Part shown: piece by piece, positions 60,620 to 64,000 of the stretch
Layout: each line of letters starts with the position of its first letter
How positions within the stretch are numbered: the first letter of the stretch is position 1
Source of the DNA: Streptomyces spirodelae
Lineage (GTDB): Bacteria > Actinomycetota > Actinomycetes > Streptomycetales > Streptomycetaceae
Assembly (NCBI RefSeq): GCF_017676385.1
Contig: NZ_JAFFZN010000018.1
Span: 93,457 to 157,456, forward strand
Direction: 5' to 3'
DNA length: 64,000 nucleotides
Position numbers and translations under genes: made by a program
The notes under the pieces: model-generated
The model's input: only the letters and a program-made list of their open reading frames with translations
Databases searched by the model: none
Told to the model about the DNA's origin: nothing

Positions 60620-61470
60620 TGGAAACCGCCGCGCCTGTCCACGCCCCCGCTCTGCTGCACCGCCTCGCGGAGGAGCGCGTCACCGGAGCGTTCACCCGGG
60701 CCGGGGGCACCCTCTTCCTCGTCGACGGCGAGATCGTGCACGCCGAGAGCGCGGCGGCGACCGGGCTGGAGCTGTTGCTGACCCGCGACTGCGCACTGTC
60801 ACCGGCGCGGTGGGACGCCGCGCTCACCCGGGCGGAACGGGACGGGGGAGTGGCACGGCAGCTGATGGCCGGTGGCCAGGTGCCGGAGGGAGTGCTGGAC
60901 CTGTGCCGGCGCACCGCCCTGTACGACGCGGCGTTCTTCGTGCTCGCATCCGGCGGCGGGCCGGGACGCTTCCGGCACGGGGTGCGGGACCGGCTCGGGG
61001 CGCACGGCGGCGTGCCCCCGATGGTGGTCGAACGGGAGACCGCCCGACGGCTGGCGCTCCTGGACCGGATCTGGCCCGACGCACGCCTCGATGTGCTGCC
61101 CCCCGTGCCGACCGCCCGAGCTGCCCCGGCCGCCCCGCAGGACGTCGGGGTCCCGCTGTCGGCCGTACCGGATCGCCGGTTACCGGTACTGCGGCTGGCC
61201 GACGGGGTCAGAACCGCAACCGACATCGCCCGTGCGCTGGCCCGCCCCGCCTTCCACATCCTGGTGGAGCTGCGCCGGCTGGCGGCGGCCGGACTGGTCA
61301 CCCCGGCCGGGCCTGCCGCTGCGGGAACCCCGCACACCGCGGGCACCGCAGCAGCCGCAGCCACCCCCTTCCCCACCGGCGCCCGCCCGTCGGAGGCGCC
61401 CGGTGCCGTCTTCGACGCTCCGGACGTCGAACTGCTGCGCCGGCTCAGGGACGCGCTGGAGGCGCTGTGA
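60619..61470 (+). CDS. DUF4388-like protein of the roadblock island
   Basis: A 283-residue cytosolic protein. The N-terminus (LLHRLAEERVTGAFTRAGGTLFLVDGEIVHAES) resembles the PatA-type DUF4388 domain found near response regulators. Around residue 205-250, LRLADGVRTATDIARALARPAFHILVELRRLAAAGLV looks like a winged-helix. The start overlaps the first roadblock stop (TGATG), and its stop overlaps the frame of the next gene. Function unknown. Confidence 0.65.
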   Translation: METAAPVHAPALLHRLAEERVTGAFTRAGGTLFLVDGEIVHAESAAATGLELLLTRDCALSPARWDAALTRAERDGGVARQLMAGGQVPEGVLDLCRRTALYDAAFFVLASGGGPGRFRHGVRDRLGAHGGVPPMVVERETARRLALLDRIWPDARLDVLPPVPTARAAPAAPQDVGVPLSAVPDRRLPVLRLADGVRTATDIARALARPAFHILVELRRLAAAGLVTPAGPAAAGTPHTAGTAAAAATPFPTGARPSEAPGAVFDAPDVELLRRLRDALEAL

Positions 61471-61508
61471 TCAGGGGATTCCGTCAGCGTGCCGAGAGGA
61501 GAGTGCTC

Positions 61509-62039
61509 ATGGCGGCGGAGGCGGCCGTGCTGGAGGAACTGCGCGGGTTACGGGTCAGGGTGCCGCAGGTCGGCGGGGCCCTGGCGGCGACCGTGGACGG
61601 TTTCGTACTGGCCGAGGACCTGGCACGGGCGCGGGCAGAACGGCCGACGGAAGCCGAGCCGCTGGCCGCACTGACCGCCGCCGCGCTCGGACTGGCGTTC
61701 CGGATGAACGAGGCGACAGGGCGCGGTGCTTTCCGCGAGCTGCTGATACACGGAGAGCTCGGGTACGTCGCCACCTACGCGGCCGGGCCTGCCGCGGTGC
61801 TCACCCTGCTCGCGGACGACCGCATCAACGTCGGCCGGCTGCACCTGGAGGGGCGTCGTACGGCGAAGCACATCGGTGAACTCGTCGCCGAGGCCCGGCG
61901 TTCGGCGGCCTCCCATCCCCCCACCTATGTCGCCCTTACCCGGAGCGAACCTCCACCGGAGCGCCGCCGTCTGCCGCTCGAACGGCGCCGCCGCGGCTCC
62001 CCAGAGCCGGACGGCACGCAGCGACAGACCACGGACTGA
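61509..62039 (+). CDS. Roadblock/LC7-domain protein (second)
   Basis: A 176-residue protein. It begins MAAEAAVLEELRGLRVRVPQVGGALAATVDGFVLAE, the standard Roadblock/LC7 opening in Streptomyces, with TYAAGPAAVLTLLADDRINVGRLH later. The ATG at 61509 has GAGAGGAG upstream; a GTG at 61467 would overlap the previous stop but adds only a basic stretch. A charged Arg/Glu tail follows the domain. Confidence 0.75.
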   Translation: MAAEAAVLEELRGLRVRVPQVGGALAATVDGFVLAEDLARARAERPTEAEPLAALTAAALGLAFRMNEATGRGAFRELLIHGELGYVATYAAGPAAVLTLLADDRINVGRLHLEGRRTAKHIGELVAEARRSAASHPPTYVALTRSEPPPERRRLPLERRRRGSPEPDGTQRQTTD

Positions 62040-62072
62040 TCACCAGAACCGACGAAAGGACAGCACACCACC

Positions 62073-62447
62073 ATGTCGAACACCGACGCTTCCCTCAAAG
62101 AGGCGATGAGCACCATCGACGGCACGATCGGGGTCGCCCTGGTCGACTACACGAGCGGCATGGCGCTGGGAACGCTCGGCGGCGGCAAGGACTTCGACCT
62201 GGAGGTCGCCGCCGCGGGCAACACCGACGTCGTCCGGGCCAAGCTGCGCACCATGGAACTCCTGGGTCTCAAGGACGAGATCGAGGACATCCTGATCACC
62301 CTGGGCAGGCAGTACCACCTGATCCGCCTGCTGCGGGCGAAGAGCGGCAACGGCCTGTTCCTCTACATCGCGTTGGACGCGGCGAAGGCGAACCTCGCCA
62401 TGGCCCGGCACCAACTGCGGCGGATCGAGGCGAACCTGGAGGTCTGA
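62073..62447 (+). CDS. Roadblock/LC7-like protein (third)
   Basis: A 124-residue compact protein: TIGVALVDYTSGMALGTLGGG, then GLKDEIEDILITLGRQYHLIRLLRAKSG and NGLFLYIALDAAKANLAMARHQLRRIE. It is the simplest form of the fold shared with the first gene of the island. AAAGGA precedes the ATG. It is probably the end of the operon. Confidence 0.75.
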   Translation: MSNTDASLKEAMSTIDGTIGVALVDYTSGMALGTLGGGKDFDLEVAAAGNTDVVRAKLRTMELLGLKDEIEDILITLGRQYHLIRLLRAKSGNGLFLYIALDAAKANLAMARHQLRRIEANLEV

Positions 62448-62652
62448 CCGGAGCCGGGGCCCGGCGGGTGGTGTGGGCCGAACCGGTCACGGAGCCGGCC
62501 CCGCAGAAAGCGGCGCCGCCGTGATCCGGCGCGGCTGTCAGGAGGACACCACGCTCTGAGCCCCCGTGCTTCATCCACCCCGGCGAAAGTCAGGGGTTCG
62601 GTTGCCTTTCGTAGCTGACGGGCGCGGTGTGCCGGTTCCTAGGCTCCCGGCC

Positions 62653-63978
62653 ATGATCCGTACACACCGCGCGGCGGCCGCCGTGCTCACCGCCGCTCTG
62701 CTCGCCCCGGCGACTGCCGCCTGCGCCCCCGACGGGGGTTCGACGGCGGCCGACGCGCGCCCTGCCGCTTCCAGCGCCTCCACCACTTCCACGGCTTCCG
62801 CTCCCTCAGGGGTCTCCGATTCCCCTGCTTCCGGGGCCTCCGAAGCGGCGGCCGTGAAGCGCGGCAAGCCCCTGTCCCTTCCTCGCCCCACCGGGAAGTG
62901 GGCGGTCGGACGCGACACTCTGCACCTGGCGGACAAGGACCGCCGCGACCCCTGGGTGCCGTCCGCCGGTGCCCGCCGGCTGATGGTGTCGGTCTTCTAT
63001 CCCGCCCGGCGCGGCGGCCCTCGGCCAAGTGCCGCGCCGTACATGTCGGCCGAGGAGGCCGGGCTGCTGCTGAAGGGGCTGAAGCTGGACAAGTCCTTCC
63101 CGCCCGAGCTGCTCGCCTCCGTCCGTACGCACGCCCGTACCGGAGCCCGTCCCGCGCCGGGCAGGCATCCGCTCGTCGTTCTCTCCCCGGGCTTCTCGCT
63201 GCACCGCGCCACACTGACCACCCTCGCCGAGGAGTTGACCTCCCACGGCTATGTGGTCGCACTGCTGGACCACGCCTACGAGTCGTTCGGTACCACCTTC
63301 GCGCCCCGGGGTTCCGCCGGTGCCGGCAAGGGCTCAGCGCGCACCCTCACCTGCGTCGCGTGCGAGACCGTGGAGTCGGCGCCCGACGACAAGGGGGAGA
63401 AGAAGCTGCTCGCGCGTGCGGCACGGAACCGGGCGGCCGACATCTCCTTCGCCGTCGACGCGCTGACGACCTCCGCTCCGGAACACCCCCGTGACTACGC
63501 CGAGTTGATCGACCCTCGCCGGATCGGTGCGGCGGGCCACTCGCTCGGCGGCAACGCGGCGGCAGTGGCGGCGGGCACCGACCGCCGTATCAGGGCCGCC
63601 GCCGACCTGGACGGCACATTCTTCGCGCCCGTACCGCGGGCGGGTCTCGGGCGGCCGATCCTCATGCTCGGTACCAGGAACGGCCACAATCCCCGCGCCG
63701 AGGACAGGACATGGCCCAGGACCTGGCAGCGCCTGAACGGCTGGAAGCGGTGGCTGACGGTCGCCGACTCCGGGCACTTCACCTTCATCGACCTGCCGAT
63801 CCTGGGCGGTCAGGCGGGTGTTACGGATCCCTCGGCGCCGCTGTCGGGAAAGCGCTCGGGTGAAATCACGACCCAGTATGTGAGGGCGTTCTTCGACAGC
63901 CGGCTGCGCGGCCTGCATCGCCCGCTGTTGGACGGCCCCTCGAAGGAGAATCTGGAAGTGAACTTTCATATGCCGTGA
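62653..63978 (+). CDS. Secreted lipoprotein of the PAF-acetylhydrolase-like alpha/beta hydrolases
   Basis: A 441-residue protein with a lipoprotein signal (lipobox TAAC, Cys near 25), followed by a Ser/Thr/Ala-rich linker. The hydrolase domain has SPGFSLHRATLTTLAEEL, the Ser of AGHSLGGNAAAV, the Asp before LDGTFF, and the His of DSGHFTFID. The layout matches platelet-activating-factor acetylhydrolase family enzymes of actinobacteria; the true substrate may be another short-chain ester. The ATG at 62653 is close to a likely promoter (GGTTGCC then TAGGCT), so the transcript may be leaderless. The product is probably anchored outside the membrane. Confidence 0.83.
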   Translation: MIRTHRAAAAVLTAALLAPATAACAPDGGSTAADARPAASSASTTSTASAPSGVSDSPASGASEAAAVKRGKPLSLPRPTGKWAVGRDTLHLADKDRRDPWVPSAGARRLMVSVFYPARRGGPRPSAAPYMSAEEAGLLLKGLKLDKSFPPELLASVRTHARTGARPAPGRHPLVVLSPGFSLHRATLTTLAEELTSHGYVVALLDHAYESFGTTFAPRGSAGAGKGSARTLTCVACETVESAPDDKGEKKLLARAARNRAADISFAVDALTTSAPEHPRDYAELIDPRRIGAAGHSLGGNAAAVAAGTDRRIRAAADLDGTFFAPVPRAGLGRPILMLGTRNGHNPRAEDRTWPRTWQRLNGWKRWLTVADSGHFTFIDLPILGGQAGVTDPSAPLSGKRSGEITTQYVRAFFDSRLRGLHRPLLDGPSKENLEVNFHMP

Positions 63979-64000
63979 CGGCACAAGGAAACCGCTCTTC

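Noticed and set aside
1..64000. CRISPR arrays, tRNA/rRNA genes, transposases, integrases or attachment sites
   Set aside because: No regularly spaced repeats with spacers, no tRNA-like cloverleaf and no transposase or integrase motifs were noticed in the translations.

Overview
The window is high-GC actinobacterial DNA, very probably a Streptomyces or close relative. Third codon positions are almost always G or C, GTG and TTG starts are frequent, and operons use ATGA/GTGA stop-start overlaps. The gene content fits: SpoIIE-type phosphatases, roadblock proteins, a cell-wall hydrolase behind a c-di-AMP riboswitch-like leader, and several secondary-metabolism operons. No rRNA, tRNA, insertion sequence, prophage or CRISPR array was seen.

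Layout. 0-3.2 kb: end of a TrkH/KtrB potassium channel gene with its KtrA partner, a KGG-type stress peptide, a PAP2 phosphatase, a 36-residue basic protein and a HAD phosphatase. 3.4-18.6 kb: an eleven-gene, mostly overlapping minus-strand operon with a divergent cytochrome P450. It encodes a polyprenyl synthase fused to an extra domain, kynurenine formamidase, kynureninase, a luciferase-like monooxygenase, a UbiG-like methyltransferase, a MenA/UbiA prenyltransferase, a Baeyer-Villiger-type monooxygenase, a DUF2834 membrane protein, a squalene-hopene-cyclase-like class II terpene cyclase, an HpnE/phytoene-desaturase-like oxidoreductase and a B12-radical SAM enzyme. The logic reads as tryptophan-derived anthranilate, polyprenylation, ring oxidation and methylation, then chain cyclisation and tailoring. 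It recalls kynurenine-derived rhodoquinone biosynthesis in animals and is the best candidate here for an undescribed pathway.

18.7-27.7 kb: STAS anti-anti-sigma factor, AGCS symporter, universal stress protein, LtrA protein, PepSY lipoprotein and two MFS transporters. 27.7-37.4 kb: an HTH/TPR regulator divergent from a seven-gene type II FAS/PKS-like operon (atypical acyltransferase, acyl-CoA oxidase, two KAS III, SDR, ACP, KAS II) closed by a strong terminator; the product is unknown. 37.6-38.9 kb: two secreted proteins, one beta/gamma-crystallin-like and one aerolysin-like. 39.4-41.9 kb: a GAF-PAS-GAF-SpoIIE phosphatase and a small unknown protein.

41.9-47.5 kb: a five-gene minus-strand operon (PhyH dioxygenase, glycosyltransferase-like unknown, fold-III PLP decarboxylase, GNAT, MFS exporter) with a DasR-box-like site upstream; this is a second candidate for a new small-molecule pathway. 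47.9-54.9 kb: S9 peptidase, methyltransferase, a 400-residue unknown, a FAD monooxygenase, an SLT transglycosylase and a proline-rich ORF. 55.1-59.8 kb: RtcB RNA ligase facing its archease cofactor, a PH-like small protein, an MFS transporter and a dienelactone hydrolase. 60.1-64 kb: a four-gene roadblock/DUF4388-like island without the usual conservon kinase and GTPase, then a secreted PAF-acetylhydrolase-like lipoprotein.

All assignments come from reading motifs and translations by eye; no database search was run.
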